From: Arthrobacter sp. AFG7.2
GTDB taxonomy: Bacteria; Actinomycetota; Actinomycetes; Actinomycetales; Micrococcaceae
Direction of reading: 5' to 3'
Length of the DNA: 64,000 bases
NCBI RefSeq assembly: GCF_002892835.1
Contig: NZ_PJMB01000012.1
Span: 62,001 to 126,000, forward strand
The notes below the pieces were generated by a model. It made no database searches and was not told the origin of the DNA. It saw only the letters and a list, made by a program, of their open reading frames with translations. Of this stretch, positions 16,980-24,877 are shown one piece after another; the stretch's first letter is position 1, and every line of letters begins with the position of its first letter. The position numbers and the translations under genes were made by a program.

Positions 16980-18447
16980 TGAGGGGCCTTTCCTTCGGGT
17001 ATTCGTACAGTATGGGGCGCGTCCTGAGGGCCAGCGCCGTTCCCAGGGTCACCGGGCCCAGCCGGCCGATGAACATAAGCAGGATCAGGACCACCTGCCC
17101 GGCGGGCGGCATCCCGGCGGTGATCCCGGTGGACAGCCCCACTGTGGCGAAGGCGGACACCACCTCGAAGAGGATCCTTTCCTGCCCGAAGTCAGTGATC
17201 AGCATCAGGAACATGGTGGAACCTGTGACCAGGGCGATGGCCAGGAGCACCACGGTGATGGCCTGGCGGTGCACGGCCCGGGAAAGTCGTTTGCCAAAGA
17301 TGTTAACTGCCGTGTCTCCCCGCAGTTCAGCGGCCAGGATGAAGAACAGCACGGCAAACGTGGTGATTTTCAGGCCGCCGGCAGTTCCGGCCGGCCCGCC
17401 CCCGATGAACATCAGGATGTCCATGCCCATCCAGGAGACCGGGTGCATCTGTGCAATGTCGATGCTGTTGAACCCTGCGGTACGGGTGATCACGGACTGG
17501 AAGAACCCGCCCATGATGCGGTCCCCGGGAGGAAGGCTGCCAAGGGTGGCGGGATTGGTCCATTCGGCGGCGGTGAGGAAGGCGGTTCCCCCGGCCAGCA
17601 GTACCGCACTTCCCGCGAGGACGATTTTGGTGTGCATGCTCCAGTGGACAGGCCGGCGGTACTGGCGGCGCAGTTCGAACAGGACAGGAAAGCCCAGGCT
17701 CCCGATGATCACGGCGCCCGCGATGGGCAGGCAGATCCAGGGATCGCTGACGAACCCCATCAGGTTGTCCGAATACAGCGCAAAGCCGGCGTTGTTGAAA
17801 GCGGACACGGAATGGAACAGCCCGTGCCAGAGTGCCTTGCCCGGGGTATAGCCGTAGCCCAGCAGGAAGCGGAGCATGAGTACCACAGTCAGGATGGTCT
17901 CCACGATGACAGTGATCAGGAGGACGCCGACCAAAACGCGGCGCACATCGCCGAAGCCGGTGCTTTTGGTCTCTGTGGCCGCCAGCATCCGAGAGCGCAG
18001 CCCCAGCCGCCGGGCTGTCAGCACGCCCAGCAGCGCGCCGAAGGACATCACTCCAAAGCCGCCCACCTGGATGAGCGCGAGGATGACCGCGTGCCCGAAC
18101 CCGGTCCAGAACACGGGGGTGTCCACCGTGATCAGTCCGGTGACGCACACTGCTGACGTTGCGGTGAACAGGGCCTCCAATAGGGAGGCACCACGCGAAC
18201 CAGTTGCCGAGGCCGGCAGCATCAGGAGCGCCGTGCCAACCGCGATGGCCAGGACGAACCCCAGAGCGATCAGCTGTGCCGGATGCCGGGGCACCAGCCT
18301 GCCGGCTGCCTTTCTAAGGGTGGAAGCCTGCCTCCCCTGCAATTCGGCGAGGGAGCGGCTGTAGCCGGCCAAAACAGTCTGCGGCTTTCTCCTCCGGCGG
18401 CGCGGCTCAGGGCTCCGCTGGTAGGCCTTCAGGTGCATAGGCGCCAC
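16972..18447 (-). CDS. trkH: TrkH/KtrB-type potassium uptake membrane subunit
   Basis: A 491-aa protein with the repeated M1-P-M2 plan of the Trk/Ktr/HKT family. Selectivity-loop motifs with a conserved Gly are visible, for example TATSAVCVTGLITVDTP, HSVSAFNNAGF, SVITRTAGFNSIDI and SAFATVGLSTGI. It forms the K+ pore in the membrane and pairs with TrkA. The N-terminal 50 residues are very basic (RSPEPRRRRRKPQ) and precede the first membrane segment. An alternative start three codons in (18438) is possible. Confidence 0.88.
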   Translation of the reverse strand: MAPMHLKAYQRSPEPRRRRRKPQTVLAGYSRSLAELQGRQASTLRKAAGRLVPRHPAQLIALGFVLAIAVGTALLMLPASATGSRGASLLEALFTATSAVCVTGLITVDTPVFWTGFGHAVILALIQVGGFGVMSFGALLGVLTARRLGLRSRMLAATETKSTGFGDVRRVLVGVLLITVIVETILTVVLMLRFLLGYGYTPGKALWHGLFHSVSAFNNAGFALYSDNLMGFVSDPWICLPIAGAVIIGSLGFPVLFELRRQYRRPVHWSMHTKIVLAGSAVLLAGGTAFLTAAEWTNPATLGSLPPGDRIMGGFFQSVITRTAGFNSIDIAQMHPVSWMGMDILMFIGGGPAGTAGGLKITTFAVLFFILAAELRGDTAVNIFGKRLSRAVHRQAITVVLLAIALVTGSTMFLMLITDFGQERILFEVVSAFATVGLSTGITAGMPPAGQVVLILLMFIGRLGPVTLGTALALRTRPILYEYPKERPLIG

Positions 18448-18618
18448 CGTACCACCGCCGGATCCCGCCGTATGCCAGATGCAATGCAGCTCACATGCCT
18501 CTTGGAATGCGGGTGGCAGGTGTGCGTTCCCGCCCAGTTACCCAGGGGTGGTTGCCCCACCCGGCCGGGACACGTCGGCGAACCCGCGCGCGCCGCCAAC
18601 ATGGCGCGAAGCCGCCGG

Positions 18619-18648
18619 GCAGGAACGGTACGACGGCGGCCCGCACCA
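18619..18648 (+). repeat. Dispersed repeat, copy A
   Basis: Contains the 14-base core GGTACGACGGCGGC (18627-18640), also present at 25781-25794 and 44835-44848. Similarity to the 44.8-kb copy extends over about 30 bases on either side of the core, including CGCACCA after it. Here a GCCGCCG at 18611 could also pair with the core end CGGCGGC. Confidence 0.55.
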
Positions 18649-18744
18649 CGTCTTGACAGGGCGCGTTGGCACGCGCACGCTGATACCGCTGGGAGCCGGT
18701 GTTGACTGGCGTGTCCTTTCCCGACGCACGCCGCCAACCGCACC

Positions 18745-18765
18745 CCGGAGCTGGCTAAGCTCCGG
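18745..18765 (+). promoter_or_regulatory. Perfect inverted repeat upstream of cupin gene
   Basis: CCGGAGCT and AGCTCCGG are separated by GGCTA, forming a perfect 8-bp stem 36 bases before the cupin ATG. It may be an operator or a leader hairpin. No T-run follows. Confidence 0.4.
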
Positions 18766-18801
18766 ACGATAGTTCCATGCGCTCCTTGACAGGAGAAGGA
18801 A

Positions 18802-19176
18802 ATGACCGCTGTGTCTGTAAGAACCCTTGAAGCAAAATCCTTTGACGAACCCGATGAAAAACGCCGGCCGCCCAAGACCCAGGTGGATGTGGTCACCCTG
18901 GGTGACGCAACGCTGGCCAGGTTCACTTTTGAGCCGGGCTGGCGGTGGTCCGAGACCGTAAAAACAGTGGTCAACACAGACACCTGCCAGGTGAACCATG
19001 TGGGGATCTGCACTGCCGGAACACTCACGGTGGTCATGGAGGACAAAACGCAGGCGACGATAAGCCCGGGCCATGCCTACACCATCCCAGCCGGCCACGA
19101 TGCGTGGGTGGAGGGCGGGGAGGCGTTCGTGGGTTATGAAGTCATGAGTGCCGCAACCTTCGCGAAGCCTGCCTGA
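18802..19176 (+). CDS. Cupin-domain protein
   Basis: A 124-aa protein with a single cupin-like barrel: FEPGWRWSETVKTVVNTDTC, then GTLTVVMEDKTQATISPGHAYTIPAGHDAWV. The usual cupin metal-binding His pair is only partly present (Cys and Trp occupy some places), so it may bind a small ligand rather than act as a metalloenzyme. AGGAGAAGG precedes the ATG. The next gene begins in its last 29 bases. Confidence 0.75.
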   Translation: MTAVSVRTLEAKSFDEPDEKRRPPKTQVDVVTLGDATLARFTFEPGWRWSETVKTVVNTDTCQVNHVGICTAGTLTVVMEDKTQATISPGHAYTIPAGHDAWVEGGEAFVGYEVMSAATFAKPA

Positions 19177-20191
19177 CCCGGACGCCGTGAGCCTCCGCAG
19201 CAGCAGGGCCTCCGGGGCGCGGGACGCCCCGGAGGTCAGGCCCCGTAAGAAGTCCCGGCGCCGTCTGCGGCGGATTGGGATTGCCGCGTTGATTGTGCTG
19301 GGGCTGATTCTGGTGTCGACGGCGGTCAACCAGGTGATGGAGCGGGCGGAGAAGTCGACTATTCCGGCCTACGGGGAACGTATAGCGGTGGCGGGCGGCT
19401 CGCTGAACGTGTACCGGACCGGGCGCGCCGGCCAGCCGATTGTGCTCCTCAGTGGCCTGGGAACCTCGGCCCCTGCTCTTGACTTCATGCCGCTCATTCG
19501 TGAGCTGGGCGGTTTTGAGGTGGTGGTTGTTGAAGGCTTTGGGTACGGCTACAGCGACATGGCCGGGCCTCCGCGGACCAACGAAAATATCAGTACCGAA
19601 CTTCACGAAGTCCTGGCCAGGCTCGGGATCAGGCAGCCGTACGTCCTGGCTGGGCACTCCATCGCGGGCTTCTACATGCTTGACTATGCCAACCGGTACC
19701 GCACGGAAGTGTCCGCGGTGGTGGGCATCGATGCCACCATTCCGAAGCCCGGGGATGAACCAGTTCCGGAGCCCGAACCTGGTTTTAGCTGGGAGCGCGC
19801 CCTCGCCGCCACCGGGGTGGTGCGGGCCGTGACGTTCCTTGCGCCGGGCTTGGTCAACCCGGATGGCGACGCCTACACCGAGGACGAGCTGCACCGCATG
19901 CGCCTGATGTACAGCTGGAACTTCGGCAGCCCGGCCGTGGCCGATGAGACAGCCCGGATAGCCAACAATGCAGAGGCGCTGCGGGGAGTCACCTACCCGG
20001 ACGAGCTGCCGGTCCTGGCGTTCGTTGCCGATGAAAAGTCGGACTCGACAGCCACCAAAACAGCATCAGCCCAGAACCTGCTCAAGAATGTGAAGCGCCA
20101 CCAGGTTGTCCTGCTTGAGGCCAACCACTATCTCCATTGGACGCAGTCCAGGCGGATGGCGGAAGAAATCCGGTCCTTCCTGGGGCTCTGA
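19148..20191 (+). CDS. Alpha/beta hydrolase with N-terminal membrane anchor
   Basis: A protein of up to 347 aa. After a basic region (RPRKKSRRRLRRIG) comes one hydrophobic segment (AALIVLGLILVSTAV, about residues 42-57), then an alpha/beta-hydrolase domain: IVLLSGLGTSAP (oxyanion loop), the Ser nucleophile elbow LAGHSIAGFYML and the His in LLEANHYLHWTQ. It is anchored with the catalytic domain probably outside. The GTG at 19148 overlaps the cupin gene; a GTG at 19187 would start 13 residues later and avoid the overlap. Neither has a strong ribosome-binding site. Confidence 0.78.
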   Translation: MPQPSRSLPDPDAVSLRSSRASGARDAPEVRPRKKSRRRLRRIGIAALIVLGLILVSTAVNQVMERAEKSTIPAYGERIAVAGGSLNVYRTGRAGQPIVLLSGLGTSAPALDFMPLIRELGGFEVVVVEGFGYGYSDMAGPPRTNENISTELHEVLARLGIRQPYVLAGHSIAGFYMLDYANRYRTEVSAVVGIDATIPKPGDEPVPEPEPGFSWERALAATGVVRAVTFLAPGLVNPDGDAYTEDELHRMRLMYSWNFGSPAVADETARIANNAEALRGVTYPDELPVLAFVADEKSDSTATKTASAQNLLKNVKRHQVVLLEANHYLHWTQSRRMAEEIRSFLGL

Positions 20192-20212
20192 TCCGCCCAA
20201 CGAAAGCGCAGG

Positions 20213-20365
20213 TCAGGTCCGGGCGTTCCGCTTCAGCCAGCCCCAGACAGACGTGGCCACGAAGAGTACCAGGCCGATGACAGCCAGCCACAACAGGCCC
20301 TCAATGATGAAGCCCAGGATCGAAAGAACAAGCCAGATAACAAGCAGTGTGATGATGAGTCCCAT
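20213..20365 (-). CDS. Small hydrophobic membrane protein (50 aa)
   Basis: A 50-codon frame that begins MGLIITLLVIWLVLSILGFI, continues with a second hydrophobic run (LLWLAVIGLVLFVATSVWGW) and ends KRNART. Two tightly packed membrane spans with a basic C-terminal end fit a group of short actinobacterial membrane proteins of unknown function. It ends 21 bases from the convergent hydrolase gene. The ribosome-binding site is weak. The coherent two-span pattern is unlikely to be chance. Confidence 0.7.
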   Translation of the reverse strand: MGLIITLLVIWLVLSILGFIIEGLLWLAVIGLVLFVATSVWGWLKRNART

Positions 20366-20434
20366 GCCCGCAGCCTAGCCCGGGAGGATGGACATTCCCG
20401 GGCGAAGCGCGGGCCAACGCACAGGAAAGGTTGT

Positions 20435-21208
20435 TCAGCTGTCGAAGTGCGTCAGGACTTTCGGGTCCGCGGAGACCGACGAGACCACCGCCGCCGCCAC
20501 CTCGCGGAGCTTGATGTTGCGGGTGCTGGAAGCGATCCGGAGGATCTTCATCGCGGATTCCTGGCTGCAGCGGTTCTGGGCCATGATCGCCCCGACTGCG
20601 ACGTCGATCACTGTGCGTGATTCCATCGCCGCGGTCAGGTTCGCACGGTCTTCGGCCAACTGGGCGATCCGGACGGCCAGGCGCAGGGCTTTTGAGGCTT
20701 CCGCGGCGTAGGCTTCGGCCTTCTCGATGTTCTCCCCGCTGAAGGCGTGGCTGCGGGTGGCATAAAGGTTAAGCCCCGCCTTTGCCTCGCCTTCGAGCGG
20801 AAGGGGAACGGACAGGATCGAACAGATTCCTTCCGCCGATGCCGAGGCGGTGTAGTCGGGCCACCGGTCCTCCATCGCCAGGTCCGGGACGTGGACCGTG
20901 ATCTGCTCACGGACAGTCGTCAGGCAGGGTCCTTCACCGTAGCCATACTGCAGCTCGTCCAAGGCGGGGACGCGGGGATCGCTGATGGCAACCGTTGTTG
21001 GCTTCTTGCGCCGCATCAGCGTGACGCCGCAGAGGAGATCATCGTGGGCGGACAAGCTGGCTGCAGAGAAAACGGCCAGCTCGTGAAGGAGCTCGTCAAC
21101 ATCGGAACTCTGCAGGACGAGGTCCTGGAGGTGCTCGGCCACGCGGGTGTCCTGCCGGGTGCTGCGGTCCTGACTCACGATGGCCTCGTCTCTGCTGTTT
21201 ACCCACAC
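20435..21208 (-). CDS. GAF and ANTAR domain RNA-binding regulator
   Basis: About 257 aa. An N-terminal GAF sensor domain (about residues 15-160; DELQYGYGEGPCLTTVREQ, ICSILSVPLPLEGEAKAGLNLYA) is followed by a C-terminal ANTAR domain (about 190-250; SRTVIDVAVGAIMAQNRCSQ). ANTAR proteins bind paired hairpins in mRNA and act as antiterminators. The open frame extends to 21397 but the extra part is Arg/Pro-rich and runs into the next gene; the GTG at 21208 is the most sensible start, though without a clear ribosome-binding site. Confidence 0.82.
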   Translation of the reverse strand: MWVNSRDEAIVSQDRSTRQDTRVAEHLQDLVLQSSDVDELLHELAVFSAASLSAHDDLLCGVTLMRRKKPTTVAISDPRVPALDELQYGYGEGPCLTTVREQITVHVPDLAMEDRWPDYTASASAEGICSILSVPLPLEGEAKAGLNLYATRSHAFSGENIEKAEAYAAEASKALRLAVRIAQLAEDRANLTAAMESRTVIDVAVGAIMAQNRCSQESAMKILRIASSTRNIKLREVAAAVVSSVSADPKVLTHFDS

Positions 21209-21332
21209 CAACGGCCCGGACGGGGGTGGGTGCTGGCGCGGACCGCTTCGGTAGCGGATTTCCAGTTTACGCTCCGAAACGGCCGCAACAGTGGTTGCGG
21301 CGCACCAACAGGCGGGGGACTGCCCGGCTGTC

Positions 21333-21941
21333 TTAGCCCGCAGGGTAGGGCGAGGCGGTGAGGAGGCGGGCAAGGTGCGCAGCGTTGCGCGCGGCACCGG
21401 CAGTAGTGGCGGCCACCTTTTCGGGCACGCTGTCCAGGTCTTTGTAGTCGACGGTCTGCATTGCTTCCCCCACCCAGTAGGTGGCGCCCTGGGCAGGGAG
21501 GGTGAATCCGACGTCGTTCAGCCCCTGCTGCATGTCCGCCACGGTTTTGTGGGCGCCGTCCTCGTTGCCAACGACGGCGATGATCGCCACCTTTCCGTAC
21601 ATGATGGGCCTGCCGGCGTCGTCGGTTTCGGCGAGGTCCGCGTCGAGCCGTTCGAGGACCCGCTGGCTGATGCTGCTGGGATGTCCCATCCAGATTGGGG
21701 TGGCCAGGACAAAAATGTTCGCCGCGAGAATCTTCTCCCGGATTCCGGGCCAGGCGTCGCCGTCGCCCATGTCCACCTGCACGCCGGGCATCACGTTGTG
21801 GTCCACTACCCGGACGGACGTCCCGGCCACGCCATGGGTGGCCAGTTCGTCGAGTACGTGGCGGGCCATGAGTTCGCTGCTGGACGGCGCGGGGGAGGGC
21901 GTGAGGGAGCAGGTCAGGGCAAATGCGGTGAGGTCAGCCAT
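21333..21941 (-). CDS. Flavodoxin-fold NAD(P)H-dependent FMN reductase family
   Basis: A 202-aa protein with a flavodoxin-like alpha/beta fold: TCSLTPSPAPSSSELMARHV (phosphate loop), ATPIWMGHPSSISQRVLERL (isoalloxazine loop) and YGKVAIIAVVGNEDGA. It is probably a cytosolic FMN-dependent quinone or azo-type reductase. The start at 21941 has AAAGGA six bases upstream; a longer frame to 22049 lacks one. Divergent from the next gene across an AT-rich promoter region. Confidence 0.8.
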   Translation of the reverse strand: MADLTAFALTCSLTPSPAPSSSELMARHVLDELATHGVAGTSVRVVDHNVMPGVQVDMGDGDAWPGIREKILAANIFVLATPIWMGHPSSISQRVLERLDADLAETDDAGRPIMYGKVAIIAVVGNEDGAHKTVADMQQGLNDVGFTLPAQGATYWVGEAMQTVDYKDLDSVPEKVAATTAGAARNAAHLARLLTASPYPAG

Positions 21942-22055
21942 TGGTCGTCCTTTGCTTTCTGTCGAGCGTTTTTGATGGTCCAGCAAGTGGTTCGTAGCGT
22001 ATGGCGGGACGGATGGGGCCGGGAACACGCCTTGCGCGATAGATAGCAAGTGTGC

Positions 22056-22090
22056 TTAGTATCTTATTAGTAACCTTACTTACTATCTTC
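22056..22090 (+). promoter_or_regulatory. AT-rich promoter/operator region with repeats
   Basis: This stretch is much richer in A and T than its surroundings. It holds the perfect inverted repeat AGTAA-CC-TTACT (22069-22080), flanked by the related octamers AGTATCTT (22058-22065) and ACTATCTT (22082-22089). It lies between two divergent genes and 45-80 bases upstream of the one at 22135, so a regulator-binding promoter is likely. Confidence 0.45.
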
Positions 22091-22134
22091 ACATCCTGGG
22101 TTCTTCGAGACCAGCTGCCTTCCAACGAAAGCGA

Positions 22135-22944
22135 GTGATGATGACGGACAATCAGTTGCCCCAGGCTTCTGCCCGAAGCCCCCTCGACCAGTACGGCAAC
22201 GCAGCACCGACGGATTTTTCGGCAGGACCTGCGGGTTCAGCCTCAAAGAAGGATACGGCCAAGGAAGAAGCGTCGAAAGTCGCCGGGCAGGCGGCCGGTG
22301 GAGCCCAAAGTGTGGCCCAGGCCGCCAAGTATGAGGTCGGACATGTAGCCTCCGAGGCGAAGTCGGAAGCGAAGACACTTCTGCACCAGGCGAAGCAAGG
22401 AGTGGGCAGCCAGGCGGGCGCCCAACAGCAGAAAGCTGTGGACGGCGTCCGGACCATCTCCAGCCAGCTGCAGGCCATGGCGGATGCGCCGGAGCAGCAG
22501 GGCGTAGCCAGTGACCTGGTCCGGGAGGCTGCGAACCGTGCCTCCGCGGTTGCGTCGTGGATTGAAGGCAAGGACGCCGGAATGCTTTTGACTGACGTGC
22601 AGGGCTTCGCCCGCCGCAAGCCAGGCACCTTCCTGCTGATCTCGGCCGGCGCTGGCCTCCTTGCCGGACGCCTCGTGCGCGGTCTTCAGGCAGGCGCCCC
22701 GGCGCCGCAGGGCGAAGCGGCAATCCCGCCGCGTCCGGAGCAGCCGCCGGCCGCAGCAGCCAATCCCTCACGCAACGGGGTGCCGGTATACCGGGAGCCC
22801 GTTGCGGAGCCCGTCGCCTATGGCGAAACCATTTACGGGGAACCGGCGCGGCCCGCCTACTCCGGCACCGAAGCAGGCGGGGTGCCGCTGAGGGACCTCG
22901 ATGATCCGTACACCGATATGCCGGGGGGAGGACGCCAGCTGTGA
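22135..22944 (+). CDS. LEA-like/membrane-anchored stress-type protein
   Basis: A 269-aa protein. Residues 25-130 are an Ala/Gln/Lys-rich amphipathic helix region (KEEASKVAGQAAGGAQSV, KSEAKTLLHQAKQGV), similar to LEA or DUF3618-neighbour proteins. Near 165-185 one hydrophobic segment (FLLISAGAGLLAGRLV) follows a basic stretch. The tail is Pro/Tyr/Glu-rich. The start could be GTG 22135 or one of the ATGs at 22138 and 22141. It overlaps the next small gene by four bases and belongs with the PRC-barrel gene downstream. Confidence 0.7.
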   Translation: MMMTDNQLPQASARSPLDQYGNAAPTDFSAGPAGSASKKDTAKEEASKVAGQAAGGAQSVAQAAKYEVGHVASEAKSEAKTLLHQAKQGVGSQAGAQQQKAVDGVRTISSQLQAMADAPEQQGVASDLVREAANRASAVASWIEGKDAGMLLTDVQGFARRKPGTFLLISAGAGLLAGRLVRGLQAGAPAPQGEAAIPPRPEQPPAAAANPSRNGVPVYREPVAEPVAYGETIYGEPARPAYSGTEAGGVPLRDLDDPYTDMPGGGRQL

Positions 22945-23057
22945 AAAGACTGTTCCTATTCTTTCTGCCCACCATCATCAACAAGGTGCAAAAGGCCCGC
23001 AAGGCCAAGCAACTCCGCGCCGGCCAGCAGACCAGGCCGCCGCGGAACCGCTTCTGA
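22941..23057 (+). CDS. Small basic protein (38 aa), translationally coupled
   Basis: A 38-codon frame starting GTG at 22941, overlapping the upstream stop as GTGA. The product begins MKRLFLFFLPTIINKVQKAR and ends TRPPRNRF: a short hydrophobic N-terminus then a strongly basic tail. A GGGGGGAGGA ribosome-binding site lies about nine bases before. Coupling, the site and the ordered amphipathic pattern support it. Function unknown; a membrane-associated partner of the upstream protein is possible. Confidence 0.6.
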   Translation: MKRLFLFFLPTIINKVQKARKAKQLRAGQQTRPPRNRF

Positions 23058-23101
23058 AATTTTCCCTCAGGCAAGACAATCAGCAACAGAAGGAGATACA
23101 C

Positions 23102-23920
23102 ATGATCAGCACTGAGAACCTTTCTGCACTGACCACCGCCGGTGGGAACGTCGTCGGTTCCGATGGAAGCAAGATCGGCTCCGTCGGCCAGATTTACGTT
23201 GATGACCAGACCGGTGAGCCCACCTGGGTCACGGTCAAGACCGGCCTTTTCGGCACCCACGAGTCCTTCGCACCGCTTGACTCCGCAACCCAGGACGGTG
23301 ACGACATCGTCGTGGCGCACACCAAGGACAAGGTCAAGGACGCTCCGCGCGTCGCCCCGGATGGCCACCTGGAGCCGGAGGAGGAGGACCGCCTTTACAC
23401 CTACTACGGTGTCGGCGGCAGCAACGGCCACACCGGCAACGGTTTTGCCGGCACCGGCCGGGAGACGGTTGACACCGACCGGCACGCCACCGTTGAAACG
23501 GATGCCCGCGGCACGGTTGGGCACGACACCTCAGGTCCCACCACCGACGACGCGATGACCCGCTCGGAAGAGAAGCTCCATGTGGGCACCGAGCGTGAAG
23601 CCACCGGCCGCGCCCGGCTCCGCAAGTACGTGGTCACCGAGAACGTCACCAAGACCGTTCCGGTCCAGCGTGAAGAGATCCGCCTGGAGCGCGAGCCCAT
23701 CACGGACGCCAACCGCGGTGCGGCCCTGGACGGTCCGGATATCAGCGAGGAAGAGCACGAAGTGGTCCTCCATGAGGAGCGCCCGGTGGTGCAGAAGGAG
23801 GCCGTCCCGGTGGAGCGCGTGCGCCTCGACAAGGACGTTGTCAGCGACGAGCACACGGTCACCGAAGAGGTCCGCAAGGAAAACATCGAGCTCGACGACG
23901 ACAGCCGCACCCGCCGCTAA
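23102..23920 (+). CDS. PRC-barrel and DUF2382 protein
   Basis: A 272-aa protein. Residues 5-100 form a PRC-barrel (GGNVVGSDGSKIGSVGQIYV, TWVTVKTGLFGTHESFAPL). A Gly/Thr-rich linker leads to a C-terminal DUF2382 domain (about 155-265) with alternating charge: RARLRKYVVTENV, KTVPVQREEIRLERE. This architecture is common in stress-related loci of high-GC actinobacteria and of Deinococcus. AGGAGATACAC before the ATG at 23102 fixes the start. A strong terminator follows. Confidence 0.88.
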   Translation: MISTENLSALTTAGGNVVGSDGSKIGSVGQIYVDDQTGEPTWVTVKTGLFGTHESFAPLDSATQDGDDIVVAHTKDKVKDAPRVAPDGHLEPEEEDRLYTYYGVGGSNGHTGNGFAGTGRETVDTDRHATVETDARGTVGHDTSGPTTDDAMTRSEEKLHVGTEREATGRARLRKYVVTENVTKTVPVQREEIRLEREPITDANRGAALDGPDISEEEHEVVLHEERPVVQKEAVPVERVRLDKDVVSDEHTVTEEVRKENIELDDDSRTRR

Positions 23921-23971
23921 GAGTCGCCCCTGCTGAGAGCCACCCCGCACGGGGCTGGTTCCTCAACGAAC

Positions 23972-24001
23972 GGTCCGCCCTCCGGAAGGAGGGCGGACCG
24001 C
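23972..24001. terminator. Strong hairpin terminator
   Basis: A perfect 13-bp stem (CGGTCCGCCCTCC paired with its complement) closed by a GGAA loop. It lies 52 bases after the PRC-barrel gene stop and 21 bases before the end of the convergent GntR gene, so it can serve both. No T-run, as is usual for actinobacteria. Confidence 0.8.
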
Positions 24002-24022
24002 CGCGTTAAAGGCTTGTGTGAG

Positions 24023-24754
24023 TTAATTGCCCAGGCCGGGAGCCCTCCACCCGCCGGTAAGATCCGACGGCGCGTTGGCTTCCGGTCCCGCTTCCCCGCC
24101 CATGGCGGCCACCAGCCGTTCCCGGGCCCGGCCAAGGTGGATGTCCAGCAGTTCTGCGGCTTCCTCGCCCCGGCCTGCCTCAATCAGTTCCAGGAGCTTC
24201 TGGTGCTCGGCCTGGATCAGGGCGGTGTCCAGGAGGTGCAGCGACTGTACGCGGGACATGCACAGGCGGACTTCCCCGACGAGGGATCGGTACATTTTGC
24301 TGATCCGGGTATTTTCAAGCGCATCGATCAAACTCGTGTGGAACCGCATGTCGGGTTCCACAACGTCCAGCGGTGCACCGCTCTTCACGGCGGCGATGTC
24401 CTTGTTCGCCTGCACCGCGGCGGCAGGCACCGTCCGGCCGGAGGCAAGCCGGCGGAGTACTTCGCTTTCCAGGTAGGCCCTGGCCAGGTAGATGTCCCGG
24501 ACAGACTCCGGCCCCAGATCCACCACACGCGCTGTCTTGTGCGTTCCCCTGTCCAGCAGCCCTTCGGCCACCAGCTTTTCAATCGAGGCCTTGGCGGTGG
24601 GGCGGGCCACCTCATAGGAGGAGGCGACGTCCGTCTCCGTCAGGGCCTCGCCGGACCGAAGCTCGCCGGAGAAGACGCGGCTGCGCAAATCTGCGGCAAT
24701 GGCCTCCACGATCGAGACTGCTGCGATGCGTCCGGGCACCTGCGTTCCTCCCAC
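24023..24754 (-). CDS. GntR family regulator (FadR/FCD type), probable lactate regulator
   Basis: A 243-aa protein with an N-terminal winged helix (IVEAIAADLRSRVFSGELRSG, then ETDVASSYEVARPTAKASIEKL) and a C-terminal all-helical FCD domain (about residues 90-225) with metal-ligand-type positions in DVVEPDMRFHTSLIDAL. FCD-type GntR proteins bind carboxylic acids. It is divergent from lldP-dld, and a box matching the FadR/FCD operator lies over the lldP promoter, so lactate-responsive repression is the likely role. Confidence 0.85.
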   Translation of the reverse strand: MGGTQVPGRIAAVSIVEAIAADLRSRVFSGELRSGEALTETDVASSYEVARPTAKASIEKLVAEGLLDRGTHKTARVVDLGPESVRDIYLARAYLESEVLRRLASGRTVPAAAVQANKDIAAVKSGAPLDVVEPDMRFHTSLIDALENTRISKMYRSLVGEVRLCMSRVQSLHLLDTALIQAEHQKLLELIEAGRGEEAAELLDIHLGRARERLVAAMGGEAGPEANAPSDLTGGWRAPGLGN

Positions 24755-24802
24755 GATACTTTCCGAGTTACTTCATCTTGCCAGAAAGAACAACATCAAT
24801 AC

Positions 24803-24831
24803 TTGACCAACATGTGTACTTGTTAGACAAT
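24803..24831 (+). promoter_or_regulatory. lldP promoter with FadR/FCD-type operator
   Basis: A possible -35 TTGACC (24803-24808) and -10 GACAAT (24826-24831) are 17 bases apart. TTGTTAGACAA (24820-24830) fits the FCD-type operator TNGTNNNACNA exactly and is a perfect TTGT/ACAA palindrome. It overlaps the -10, so binding of the divergent GntR protein would block transcription. Confidence 0.6.
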
Positions 24832-24877
24832 CGAAGGGCGCCACGGTGTTGTGACGCCTAACACAATCTGGAGACAC

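Larger units (their letters stand above)
18448..18801. other. Intergenic region between trkH and cupin gene
   Basis: About 354 bases between divergent genes. It contains a copy of a dispersed repeat (18619-18648) and an inverted repeat just before the cupin gene (18745-18765). Open frames on both strands look like Arg/Pro/Ser-rich chance translations. No RNA gene was recognised. Confidence 0.4.
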
